From: Hyphococcus sp.
Lineage (GTDB): Bacteria > Pseudomonadota > Alphaproteobacteria > Caulobacterales > Parvularculaceae
DNA: 64,000 nucleotides
Assembly: GCA_021604585.1 (NCBI GenBank)
Contig: BQJG01000006.1
Span: forward strand, 1-64,000
Reading direction: 5' to 3'
The notes beneath the pieces were generated by a model that saw only the letters and a program-made list of their open reading frames with translations, did no database searches and was not told the DNA's origin. The position numbers were made by a program, and so were the translations under genes. Positions 1 to 8,144 of this stretch are shown here, piece after piece (positions within the stretch are counted from its first letter, which is position 1; each line of letters opens with the position of its first letter).

Positions 1-234
1 GGCGCGCAGGCGGCGAGATATTTGTTTGGCGACACAAAACGTGTCGATGTGATTTTCAAACTCGCTTTATGTTTGGCGTTATCGACGGGCGCCGCAGTCT
101 CTCTTTCGTCGATCATCAATTTCATCGACTCCATGCTGTTCGGCATGTGCATCCCGAACATCATCGCACTTTATCTTCTGCTGCCGGAGCTAAAGCGTGA
201 CGTGAAAGCGTATGAGGCGAAGTATAAGCCGTAG
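1..234 (+). CDS. AGCS-type sodium:amino acid symporter, C-terminal fragment
   Basis: The open frame enters from the left edge, so only the last 77 residues are visible. They show two hydrophobic segments and the family-like stretch with NFIDSMLFGMCIPNIIALYL near the end, typical of the last membrane helices of alanine/glycine:cation symporters (AGCS family). Such proteins import small neutral amino acids with Na+ across the inner membrane. A TTG at 22 is not a real start because coding continues upstream without a stop. The assignment rests on a short C-terminal segment. Confidence 0.7.
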   Translation, partial: GAQAARYLFGDTKRVDVIFKLALCLALSTGAAVSLSSIINFIDSMLFGMCIPNIIALYLLLPELKRDVKAYEAKYKP

Positions 235-237
235 CGA

Positions 238-1182
238 CTAGGCGCGAGGATGCGCCTTGTCGAACACGTGCAAAAGACTGTCGCGATCGATTTTGGTATA
301 GCGCTGCGTGGCCGCCAGAGAGGAATGGCCGAGCAGTTCCTGAATCGAACGCAGATCGCCGCCGGCCGACAAGAGATGCGTCGCAAAGGCGTGGCGCAGC
401 GCATGCGGCGTCGCTGAATCCGGTAACCCCAGCGCCGCGCGCAGCTTCGCCATGGTGCGTTGAGCCAACGTCGCACTGAGTGGCTTGCCGCGTGTTGAAA
501 AGAACAGCGGATCATCCGCTTCCCCACCATAGGGACAAAGCGCAACGTAGGCCTCAATCGAGTCGCGTGCAGCCGGAACCACCGGAACCATCCGCGTTTT
601 GCCGCCCTTTCCCTTGATGCGCAACGTCTCGCCCAACGGCGCATTCCTCCAGCGCAAGGACAGAGCTTCAGAGATGCGCAAACCGACGCCGTAAAGCAGC
701 GTGATCAGCGCCGCGTCACGCGCCTGTTCCCAGTTTTCTTTTTGTCTTGTTGTCTTCAATGTCTGCGCCGCATTGATCAGCGCCTCTGCGTCATCGGCGC
801 TCACCGGCCGCGGCAGGCGTTCTTTCGCCTTCGGTCCGCGCATGATCGCGATGGCGTCATTGTCTATATCTGCGCGCTTGCGCAAAAACCCATAAAATGT
901 CTTCAGCGCGGAAAGCTCAAGCTTGATCGATGGCGGCGCCAATCCTTCATTGCGGCGCTCGGCGAGAAAGGCGCGAAAGTCTTTCGTCTCAAACCTAGCG
1001 AGATGGTCGAGCGTAATAACTTCGCCGCGATAACCAGTCATGAAGTCATCGAAACGCTCAAGCGCCGCCGAATAATTGCGCAAGGTGTAGCCGCTTGCGC
1101 GTTTTTCCGCTTTCAGCCAGCGCGCAAACCGCTCACGCCAATGGGTGAGAGAATTGTCTGGGTTAGATTGACCTAGCGCCAT
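238..1182 (-). CDS. xerC: tyrosine recombinase XerC-type
   Basis: This 314-aa protein has the usual length of XerC/XerD, which resolve chromosome dimers at dif with FtsK. The N-terminal SAM-like DNA-binding domain covers about residues 15-100. The catalytic domain shows the first Arg in YGVGLRISEAL, the HALRHAFATHLL box (HxxR), LGHSS and the nucleophile Tyr in QRYTKI. ATG at 1182 fits the family N-terminus. It lies among housekeeping genes and is unrelated to the serine recombinases further right. XerC is preferred over XerD by the C-terminal pattern, not proven. Confidence 0.85.
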   Translation of the reverse strand: MALGQSNPDNSLTHWRERFARWLKAEKRASGYTLRNYSAALERFDDFMTGYRGEVITLDHLARFETKDFRAFLAERRNEGLAPPSIKLELSALKTFYGFLRKRADIDNDAIAIMRGPKAKERLPRPVSADDAEALINAAQTLKTTRQKENWEQARDAALITLLYGVGLRISEALSLRWRNAPLGETLRIKGKGGKTRMVPVVPAARDSIEAYVALCPYGGEADDPLFFSTRGKPLSATLAQRTMAKLRAALGLPDSATPHALRHAFATHLLSAGGDLRSIQELLGHSSLAATQRYTKIDRDSLLHVFDKAHPRA

Positions 1183-1230
1183 GAGCCTACATCGCCGCAG
1201 CGACGGTTAACAAAGCGTTACCGCACGAGA

Positions 1231-1875
1231 CTATTGGGCTGCGAGCGCCGCGAGTTCGGCGCGCAGAATTTCAATGCCATCGCCTTTTTCCGACGAGGTC
1301 GCCCGCACAAATGGATGAGCGGCGGGCCGGCGGATAATTTTCTTTTCTGTTTCGCCAATCAGCGCAGTCAGCGCCGTCGGTTTGATCTTGTCGATCTTGG
1401 TGAGCACGATCTGATAATTCACCGCCGCCTCATCGAGCAAATCCATGATCTCTGTATCGACAGTTTTCAATCCGTGCCGCGAATCGATCAGCAAGCAAAC
1501 CCGGCGCAACACCGTCCGTCCGCGCAGGAAGTCCCGCGTCACCGCATTCCATTGATCGACATCCTTGCGCGACGCTTTGGCGTAACCATAGCCCGGCAAA
1601 TCAACGAGGCGAATGGCGCTTTCAAGATCGAAATAGTTGATTTCTCGAGTACGGCCTGGCGTGTTCGATGCTCGCGCGAGGCCATTCTGTCCGACCAGCG
1701 CATTCAAAAGTGTTGATTTGCCAACATTGGAACGACCCGCAAATGCAACTTCGGCCGGACCTTCATCGGGCAGGGCGTCCATATTAACGACGCCAAGCAT
1801 AAACTCGGCGCGCTTTGCGAACATCAAGCGCCCTGCCTCTATCTCTTTGGGCGAAAAGGCGTCTGCTTGCGTCAC
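1231..1875 (-). CDS. engB: ribosome biogenesis GTPase EngB (YsxC/YihA)
   Basis: A 214-aa TRAFAC-class GTPase needed for assembly of the large ribosomal subunit. All five G motifs are visible: GRSNVGKS (G1, about residues 48-55), the Thr of GRTREI (G2), DLPGYG (G3), TKIDK (G4) and SSEKG (G5). Length is normal. Its start overlaps the yidC stop by 4 nt (ATGA), so it is translationally coupled behind yidC, as commonly seen in alphaproteobacteria. Confidence 0.95.
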   Translation of the reverse strand: MTQADAFSPKEIEAGRLMFAKRAEFMLGVVNMDALPDEGPAEVAFAGRSNVGKSTLLNALVGQNGLARASNTPGRTREINYFDLESAIRLVDLPGYGYAKASRKDVDQWNAVTRDFLRGRTVLRRVCLLIDSRHGLKTVDTEIMDLLDEAAVNYQIVLTKIDKIKPTALTALIGETEKKIIRRPAAHPFVRATSSEKGDGIEILRAELAALAAQ

Positions 1876-3671
1876 TTCGCTTCGCCGTCAGCACTCTTTT
1901 TAAGCCAGGGCAGTTTTATGCGGTCACCGAGGTCCACCGCGACGCCGTTCTTTTTCATGATGAACCATTGCTGCAGGATCGACAGTGTCGTGTTCCAGAA
2001 CCAATAGAGCACAAGGCCTGCCGCGAAAGGCGCAAAAATGAACACAAAAACGAACGGCATCATGCCGAAAATCTGCGCTTGCACCGGGTCGGCTGGCGGC
2101 GGATTAAGCTTTGTCTGGAACCACATGGCGACGCCCATCAGCAGCGGCAAAACGCCAATCCCGAGAAACGCCCCGATCATCGGCAATGCAGTCGGATCGT
2201 AAGGCAGCAATCCGAACAGGTTAAAGACCGTTGTCGGGTCCGGCGCCGACAGGTCTTTGATATAAAGGAATGGCTGATGACGGAGTTCGATTGTTACAAA
2301 AAGAGTTTTGTAGAGCGCATAGAAAATAGGCATCTGCAGTAAGATCGGCAAACAACCCGCCAGAGGGTTCATCTTTTCCTTTTTATAGAGCGCCATCATC
2401 TCCTGCTGGAGCTTCATCTTGTCGTCGGTGTAACGTTCCTGCAGTTTTTTGATTTCCGGCTGCAGCTTTTTCATTTTCGACATGGACTCAAAGCCCTTGT
2501 TCGCCACGGGGAACAAAATCAGCTTGATGACCAACGTGAGTAGCAAAATCGCAACGCCAAAATTGCCGAGCGTGTCGCCAAAAAAGTTGAGGGTGTAAAA
2601 AATCGGGCGCGTCAAAAAGAATAAATGGCCCCAATCAACCGCCTTGTCGAAATCATAGACACCAAGGCCGCCCTTGTCCGGCTTGGCTTCGTAGGATTGC
2701 AATAGATCAACATCCTTCGGGCCGCCAAATGCGTAGGACTTAATCGATTTGGTCTCGCCTGGCGCGACAGTGACCGCAGGCATCAAATACGCCGCTTCAA
2801 ACACTGGTCGTTCCGTGGTTCCTCGATTCGCCAGCGTCGCTTCGATCTCAGCATCGGCAGGCGGAATGGACGCCGCCAGCCAGCTCTTGTTGGTGACGCC
2901 AACCCAGCCGCCAACGCCGCTCGCATCGACTTTGGCGTTCTTATTCTTTTTCAGCTTATTATATTTGCGCTCATGAAGATCCGTGCCGATAACGCCAAGC
3001 GGGCCTTCATGCAGGATCATGAAGTTGCGGTAGTCTTCAGGAATGTTTCGTTGAGTCACGGTTGCATAGGGCCGCAACGTGTTCACCTCGCCGGAGTTAT
3101 TTGTCACCGACTGCGTAACCGTGAACATGTATTTGTCATCGACAGAAATCGTTTTCTGGAACGACAGGCCGCCTACTTCGCGCGTCAATGTAACCGGTGA
3201 CGTTGGCGTCAGGACTGCGCCCGCCGGCGCTTGCCACAAGGCGGTCGATCCAGTGTCTTTGCCGAAGGCGTAGCCCTGTTGAATGAAATGTCCGTGTTCG
3301 GTTTCGGCAGGGCTTAACAAGCGGATCGCCGGACTATTGTCGTCGATTGTCTGGTGATATTGCAGCATCACCAGATCATCCAAGCGAGCCCCCTTCAAAT
3401 TGATAGACCCTTCCAACGTCGGCGTTCTCACCGGCACGCGCTCGGCGGAATTCACCAGCGCATCAGCGACGCTGAGCGGTGCTTGTTCGGGCGTGTCGAG
3501 ACCACCAATTTCAGGATCGAGACTTTGCACTGCAGGCGCTTGCGCCGCCTGCTCCGCCTGTTCGGCCAAGGCGGCTTGCTGAGCTTCACGCTGTGGTGCG
3601 AGTACAAAATAGTCCCAGCCAAGAAACACGCCGAAAGAAAGGACGATCGCCAAGATCAGATTGCGGTCCAT
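1872..3671 (-). CDS. yidC: membrane protein insertase YidC
   Basis: This 599-aa inner-membrane insertase/foldase works alone or with SecYEG. Residue order: N-terminal anchor helix (about 5-20), an Ala/Gln-rich linker, the large periplasmic beta-sandwich domain (about 70-340), then the conserved 60KD_IMP core with five helices (about 350-575), including the cytoplasmic coiled segment LQPEIKKLQERYTDDKMKLQ and the GCLPILLQMPIFYALYK segment. It lies 58 nt downstream of rnpA; no yidD gene lies between them. Gram-negative length and architecture are complete. Confidence 0.97.
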   Translation of the reverse strand: MDRNLILAIVLSFGVFLGWDYFVLAPQREAQQAALAEQAEQAAQAPAVQSLDPEIGGLDTPEQAPLSVADALVNSAERVPVRTPTLEGSINLKGARLDDLVMLQYHQTIDDNSPAIRLLSPAETEHGHFIQQGYAFGKDTGSTALWQAPAGAVLTPTSPVTLTREVGGLSFQKTISVDDKYMFTVTQSVTNNSGEVNTLRPYATVTQRNIPEDYRNFMILHEGPLGVIGTDLHERKYNKLKKNKNAKVDASGVGGWVGVTNKSWLAASIPPADAEIEATLANRGTTERPVFEAAYLMPAVTVAPGETKSIKSYAFGGPKDVDLLQSYEAKPDKGGLGVYDFDKAVDWGHLFFLTRPIFYTLNFFGDTLGNFGVAILLLTLVIKLILFPVANKGFESMSKMKKLQPEIKKLQERYTDDKMKLQQEMMALYKKEKMNPLAGCLPILLQMPIFYALYKTLFVTIELRHQPFLYIKDLSAPDPTTVFNLFGLLPYDPTALPMIGAFLGIGVLPLLMGVAMWFQTKLNPPPADPVQAQIFGMMPFVFVFIFAPFAAGLVLYWFWNTTLSILQQWFIMKKNGVAVDLGDRIKLPWLKKSADGEAK

Positions 3672-3729
3672 GAAAATTCCCGATGATTATTGAGGCTATG
3701 CGGAAGACTGGCCCCCGCTGGGTCCGTTG

Positions 3730-4065
3730 CTATGTAGGGTTGCCGGTGAGCCTTAAAAGGGCGCGCTTCATATCGTCAAGCAGCGCGTCGTACTTGCGAT
3801 CATACGCCGCCCTTCGCGCCACCAGCACATAATCTGTACCGGAGGCCGCATGCTGGGGAAAAACCTCACGCGCCGCCGCCCGGAGCCGGCGGCGAATCCG
3901 GTTGCGAATAACGGCGCCGCCAAGCTTTTTGGTGACTGTCAGTCCCAACCGCGTGGCCGGACCGTTTTCCGGGTTGGCCCGGGCCAGCATTAAAAATGAG
4001 GCGGCATGGGATTTGTCGGCGTTGCGCATCGCAAGAAAATCCCGGCGCTTCTTAATAACGCCCAT
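3730..4065 (-). CDS. rnpA: ribonuclease P protein component
   Basis: A 111-aa basic protein that binds the RNase P RNA and helps process tRNA 5' ends. The signature RNRIRRRLRAAARE is at about residues 52-66. A longer open frame reaches 4266, but that extension is the rpmH coding region read in another frame. ATG at 4065 (MGVIKKRRDF) has an AGGGA Shine-Dalgarno and matches the family N-terminus. It follows rpmH by 59 nt, the canonical order. Confidence 0.93.
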   Translation of the reverse strand: MGVIKKRRDFLAMRNADKSHAASFLMLARANPENGPATRLGLTVTKKLGGAVIRNRIRRRLRAAAREVFPQHAASGTDYVLVARRAAYDRKYDALLDDMKRALLRLTGNPT

Positions 4066-4124
4066 GGAAATCCCTGCGCCATTCGCGCTATCTAATTGAT
4101 TTGTTTTGGGTTCTTTGGCCAGAA

Positions 4125-4259
4125 TTAAGCGGAAAGCCGCTTGCGGCCTTTTGCGCGGCGAGACGCCAGTACTTTTTGTCCGCCCTTGGTTGCCTTGCGC
4201 GCACGGAAGCCGTGGCGACGCTTGCGCTTCAGCCGGCTTGGTTGATAGGTCCGTTTCAT
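4125..4259 (-). CDS. rpmH: 50S ribosomal protein L34
   Basis: A short 44-aa frame starting MKRTYQPSRLKRKRRHGF and ending AKGRKRLSA, the unmistakable L34 sequence and exact usual length. L34 is a small basic protein of the large ribosomal subunit. It heads the minus-strand run rpmH-rnpA-yidC-engB. Confidence 0.98.
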   Translation of the reverse strand: MKRTYQPSRLKRKRRHGFRARKATKGGQKVLASRRAKGRKRLSA

Positions 4260-4564
4260 CGATCAATCCTCAAAACGAGAGTCATCGCGGCGCGCGCCGC
4301 CAATTCACAAGTTGAACAAGAGGCGGGGGAATAAACCGGCCAAGTCGCGCCGTCAACACCGGAAAAGGCGGATTCTCGCCGGTTTTGGAGAAATCGCGCC
4401 CTTGTCGCCGGATCGGATTTATTTCTCCTCTTTGTGACCCGGCAAGACCCTATCGTGACAGGAACTCCGCCCATTTTCAGCTAGAAGGCGAGGCTGATCG
4501 CCAAACCCGCGCTATACATCCGCAGCGCCTGATTCCCGCCTATTTAATCCCGAAAGGCCTCCTT
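4260..4564. other. intergenic region between divergent rpmH and VTT-protein genes
   Basis: About 305 bases separate the start of rpmH (minus strand) from the likely start of the VTT-domain gene (plus strand). It should hold the rpmH promoter and that of the 4565 operon. No clear sigma-70 pair could be assigned by eye. A GC-rich self-complementary stretch (GGCGGCGCGCGCCGC on the minus strand) lies near 4290-4303. An open frame from 4385 continues into the downstream gene but looks non-coding here. Confidence 0.5.
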
Positions 4565-5293
4565 TTGTCAGAAATAGCCCCCCCTTCCCGCAGTATTGTC
4601 AGGCGTCTCGCACCGCTGATCGTCATCCTTGCAGCTCTTGCAGGGTTTTTCGCCCTCGGCCTGCACCGGTATTTCAGCCTGGATTCGCTGCGCGATAATC
4701 GTGAGATCCTGCGCGCATGGGTCGAGGCTGATCCGGTCCGCGCTATGGCGATCTTTGTTGCGGCTTACGCCGCCGCTGTCGCCATTTCATTTCCAGGCGC
4801 CAGCATCCTCACTATCTTTGGCGGGTTCTTATTCGGATTATGGCAAGGCACGCCACTCATCGTTTTTGCGGCGACGCTGGGCGCCGCTATAATTTTTCTC
4901 GCAGCGAAGACAGCGCTAGGCGACATGTTAAGCAAAAAAGCCGGCGGATTCGCCGCTCGCATGGAACAGGGCTTTCGAGAGGGAGAACTCAGCTACATGT
5001 TCGTCCTGCGGCTGGCGCCGGTGTTTCCGTTCTGGGCGGTGAACATTGCAGCAGGTCTCATGGGTGTTTCCTTGCGCAACTTTTTAATCGGCACATTCTT
5101 CGGAATAATTCCTGGATCGTTTGTCTATGCGAGCATTGGCGCCGCAGCCGGCGCCGCATTCGATGCGGGCGACGACATTTCGCTTGCCGGCGTCTTGTTA
5201 AAACCGGAAACGCTGACGCCAATCGCCGGGATGATTGTGCTGGCGCTCATTCCGGTCTTTCTAAAGCGCAAGCGCGCCCAGGAGACAAAATAA
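4565..5293 (+). CDS. TVP38/TMEM64 (VTT domain, DedA-like) membrane protein
   Basis: A 242-aa polytopic membrane protein of the VTT/SNARE-associated superfamily, implicated in lipid scrambling and membrane homeostasis. An N-terminal helix is at residues 15-35. The family core RLAPVFPFWAVNIAAGLMG is followed by FLIGTFFGIIPGSFVYASIGA. TTG at 4565 is chosen because it follows an AAAGG motif and gives a normal N-terminus; an upstream ATG at 4385 would add 60 residues without membrane or family character. Its stop lies 2 nt before the FAD oxidoreductase, so the two are co-transcribed, a known pairing. Confidence 0.85.
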   Translation: MSEIAPPSRSIVRRLAPLIVILAALAGFFALGLHRYFSLDSLRDNREILRAWVEADPVRAMAIFVAAYAAAVAISFPGASILTIFGGFLFGLWQGTPLIVFAATLGAAIIFLAAKTALGDMLSKKAGGFAARMEQGFREGELSYMFVLRLAPVFPFWAVNIAAGLMGVSLRNFLIGTFFGIIPGSFVYASIGAAAGAAFDAGDDISLAGVLLKPETLTPIAGMIVLALIPVFLKRKRAQETK

Positions 5294-5295
5294 TC

Positions 5296-6708
5296 ATGGG
5301 ACAAACCATCAAGGCCGATATTTGCATAATCGGTGCGGGATCCGGCGGGCTATCGGTCGCCGCGGGCGCGGCCCAGCTCGGCCGCAAGGTCGTTCTCATT
5401 GAAAAAGGCGAGATGGGCGGCGACTGCCTCAATACAGGGTGCGTTCCCTCAAAGGCGCTGATCGCCGCCGCGGCGCGCGCTCAAGAAATGCGCGATGCAT
5501 CAAAATTCGGCATCACGAGTGTCGAGCCGCAAGTGGATTTTGCTGCGGTGATGGATCATGTGCATCATGTGATCGACGCCATCGCGCCGATCGACAGTCA
5601 GGAACGCTTTGAGGGGCTTGGCGTTACCGTCATTCGCGAGCATGCACGCTTTACCGGTCCGCGCGAAGTCCGGGCTGGCGACATGATCATTAAAGCCAAG
5701 CATTTTGTCATCGCTACTGGATCCACGCCATTCGTTCCGCCAATTCATGGACTTGACGGCGTAGACTTCCTTACCAATGAAAACCTCTTCACAAACCGGA
5801 TTCGTCCCGATCATCTGATCATCATTGGCGGCGGACCGATTGGCGTCGAGATGGCGCAGGCCCATCGCCGTCTTGGCTCTAAGGTAACCGTTCTTGAAGG
5901 CGACAAAATTCTCGGCCGCGAGGATCCGGAACTGTCCGAAGTTGTCCGTGCGCGGCTCATTTCCGAAGGCGTTGAAATCATCGAAAATGCAAAAGCAGAT
6001 TCTGTTCAAAAGACGGGTGCTGGTATCAGCGTCACCTCGGCTGCACGCATAATCGAAGGGTCGCACCTGTTAATTGCCGTCGGCCGCAAACCAACCATAG
6101 ACGGGCTTGATCTGGCGGCGGCCGGAGTCGAAACAAACTCGCGTGGCGTCAAAACAGACACGCGTCTGCGCTCCACCAACAAACGCGTCTATGCGATTGG
6201 CGACGTCGCTGGCGGCAAGCAGTTCACCCATGTCGCAGGTTATCACGCGTCAGTTCTCGTGCGGAACATCCTGTTCAAAATGCCGGCCAAGAATAATGAA
6301 CATCTTGCGCCGCATGTCACCTATTGCGATCCGGAGCTGGCCCAAATCGGCCTAACCGAAAAGGAAGCGCGCGAAACCCATGGTGAGGTAAAAGTATCGC
6401 GATGGAGCTTTGCACAAAATGACCGCGCGGAAGCGGAGCTGGATACGCAAGGCCTGGTCAAAGTGGTCACCGACAAGAACGGCGTTATTCTCGGCGCTGG
6501 AATTGTCGGCCGCGGCGCCGGGGATTTGCTCCAGCCATGGACGCTCGCCTTGACATCCGGACTGAAAATACGCGCCTTTACTGACATGATCGCGCCTTAC
6601 CCGACGCGCGGGGAGGCCAATAAACGCGCTGCGAGCGATTGGTATGCCTCAACACTCTTTTCTGGACGCACCAGAAAGCTTATCAGCCTGTTGTCCCTTT
6701 TCGACTAG
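5296..6708 (+). CDS. FAD-dependent pyridine nucleotide-disulfide oxidoreductase (MerA/Lpd-like)
   Basis: A 470-aa class I flavin disulfide reductase. It has the N-terminal FAD Rossmann motif IIGAGSGGLSVAAG (about residues 10-23), redox pair CLNTGC in GGDCLNTGCVPSK (about 42-55), NAD(P)H Rossmann motif IIGGGPIGVEMA (about 177) and second FAD motif YAIGDVAGG (about 300). The C-terminal end reads APYPTRGE where lipoamide dehydrogenases have HPHPTLSE, so the catalytic His is replaced by Tyr, as in mercuric-reductase-like proteins of unknown substrate. The longer frame from 4840 overlaps the upstream gene out of frame and is rejected; ATG at 5296 is used. Confidence 0.9.
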   Translation: MGQTIKADICIIGAGSGGLSVAAGAAQLGRKVVLIEKGEMGGDCLNTGCVPSKALIAAAARAQEMRDASKFGITSVEPQVDFAAVMDHVHHVIDAIAPIDSQERFEGLGVTVIREHARFTGPREVRAGDMIIKAKHFVIATGSTPFVPPIHGLDGVDFLTNENLFTNRIRPDHLIIIGGGPIGVEMAQAHRRLGSKVTVLEGDKILGREDPELSEVVRARLISEGVEIIENAKADSVQKTGAGISVTSAARIIEGSHLLIAVGRKPTIDGLDLAAAGVETNSRGVKTDTRLRSTNKRVYAIGDVAGGKQFTHVAGYHASVLVRNILFKMPAKNNEHLAPHVTYCDPELAQIGLTEKEARETHGEVKVSRWSFAQNDRAEAELDTQGLVKVVTDKNGVILGAGIVGRGAGDLLQPWTLALTSGLKIRAFTDMIAPYPTRGEANKRAASDWYASTLFSGRTRKLISLLSLFD

Positions 6709-6714
6709 GTTTCC

Positions 6715-8142
6715 ATGACCGCAACCTTCGCCAGGAACTCGCTATCGACAAAGCTCCTGCTTTTAACGCTGGTCTTTGTCTTTGTGGCGGAATTTGTGGT
6801 CCTTGTGCCGTCGATCGCCAACCAGCGCAGCGATTGGTTCTCTATCCGTTTTGAAGAAGCCTATCTCGCCAGTCTCGCCCTTGAAGGTCCGCGCGAAGGC
6901 GCCACGGACGAAGAACTGGTGCGTCAGTTGTTTTCCACCGCAAACATCCTCGGCGTCACCATCAATAGCGATGATATGCGCATGCTCATTCTGGCGCCGG
7001 AAATTAACCCGCATGGCGCCGCCAATATGCTCCGGGTCGACCGGACCGAAGAAAACTGGATGGACCTGATCGGAAACGCGTGGGCGACAATTTTTTCCCG
7101 CGGCAATCGCCTCATTCAGGCAACTGGCGCGCCGCAATTTGCACCCAGCCAAACTGTTGATATCATTGTTTCGCAGCAAGCTTTGCGGCGTGATTTATAC
7201 GCGTATGCGCGCAATATTTTTCTCCTGTCGCTTATCATCTCTACGCTTACGGCGGGGCTGGTGTACTGGGCGCTGAATCGGATGATTGTAAGGCCGGTGA
7301 AGCGGCTCACCGCCAACATCACCGCCTTTGACGCCGATCCCGAAAACCCGGTTCGCATTCTGACGCCGTCTGGGCGCAAGGATGAAATCGGCGTAGCCGA
7401 GCAAAGTCTCTCCGCCATGGAACGCAGCGTTCGCGACCTGCTCGGCGAACGGCGCAGGCTTGCGGCCGTCGGCGCTGGCATTTCAAAAATCAGTCACGAT
7501 CTTCGCAACATCCTTGCTTCCGCGCAGCTTATGTCCGACCGGCTGGCGAAATCCGAAGACCCAAGCGTCAGAAAACTCAGCCCCCGGCTTATTTCCGCTC
7601 TCGACCGCGCCATCGCCCTTAGCCGCGATACGCTGACCTTTGGAAGAATGGAGGCGCGCCTGCTCGACAAATCTCCTTTCCCGCTTCACGCTCTGGTTGA
7701 GGAGGTATTTGAAGATACAGCCGCTATGGGAGTAATCGCTCAAAACAAAACGCCGCCAGAACTATCAATCATCGCAGACAGAACGCAGCTTTATCGAATC
7801 CTTTTTAATCTTGTCCGCAATTCAGTCGAAGCAATGACAGAGCAAGCGGCCCGAACCGACTCTTCGGTTTCCGGAGAAGTTTCGATCGAAGCAACCGTCG
7901 CGAATAACGCCATCGCGATATTGGTCTCTGACAATGGACCCGGGCTTCCTGAACATGCGAAACCAGAACTGTTCGAGCCATTCAAAGGGTCGCAAAAGCC
8001 AGGCGGTTCAGGGCTGGGCGTTGCAATCGCCGCCGAGATCGCCCGCGCTCATGCCGGCTCCATATCGCTGCACCATAGCGATGAGAGCGGCGCGGCGTTT
8101 CTTGTCACCTTGCCTCAGCAAAATCCTGATCTGCGGCCGTAG
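6715..8142 (+). CDS. sensor histidine kinase, HAMP-HisKA-HATPase
   Basis: A 475-aa inner-membrane kinase. First TM helix is at residues 12-33, periplasmic sensor at about 34-160, second TM at about 165-188, and HAMP follows (VRPVKRLTANITAF). The dimerisation/phosphoacceptor helix contains ISKISHDLRN (His about residue 260). The ATPase shows an N box (FNLVRNSVEAM), a G1 box (DNGPGLP) and a G2 box (GGSGLGVAIA). No response regulator is adjacent, so it is an orphan. It follows the oxidoreductase by 6 nt and may be in the same operon. Confidence 0.9.
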   Translation: MTATFARNSLSTKLLLLTLVFVFVAEFVVLVPSIANQRSDWFSIRFEEAYLASLALEGPREGATDEELVRQLFSTANILGVTINSDDMRMLILAPEINPHGAANMLRVDRTEENWMDLIGNAWATIFSRGNRLIQATGAPQFAPSQTVDIIVSQQALRRDLYAYARNIFLLSLIISTLTAGLVYWALNRMIVRPVKRLTANITAFDADPENPVRILTPSGRKDEIGVAEQSLSAMERSVRDLLGERRRLAAVGAGISKISHDLRNILASAQLMSDRLAKSEDPSVRKLSPRLISALDRAIALSRDTLTFGRMEARLLDKSPFPLHALVEEVFEDTAAMGVIAQNKTPPELSIIADRTQLYRILFNLVRNSVEAMTEQAARTDSSVSGEVSIEATVANNAIAILVSDNGPGLPEHAKPELFEPFKGSQKPGGSGLGVAIAAEIARAHAGSISLHHSDESGAAFLVTLPQQNPDLRP

Positions 8143-8144
8143 CG

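Noticed and set aside
171..644. Arg-rich 157-aa frame opposite the XerC reading frame
   Set aside because: It lies on the same strand as xerC but in another frame, has Arg/Ser-rich shadow composition and no domain.
4066..4266. Longer rnpA beginning at 4266
   Set aside because: The extra part is rpmH read in another frame; the RnpA family starts near MGVIKKRRDF.
4840..5295. 152-residue N-terminal extension of the FAD oxidoreductase
   Set aside because: The extension overlaps the membrane-protein gene out of frame and is Arg/Cys-rich; ATG 5296 matches the family start.
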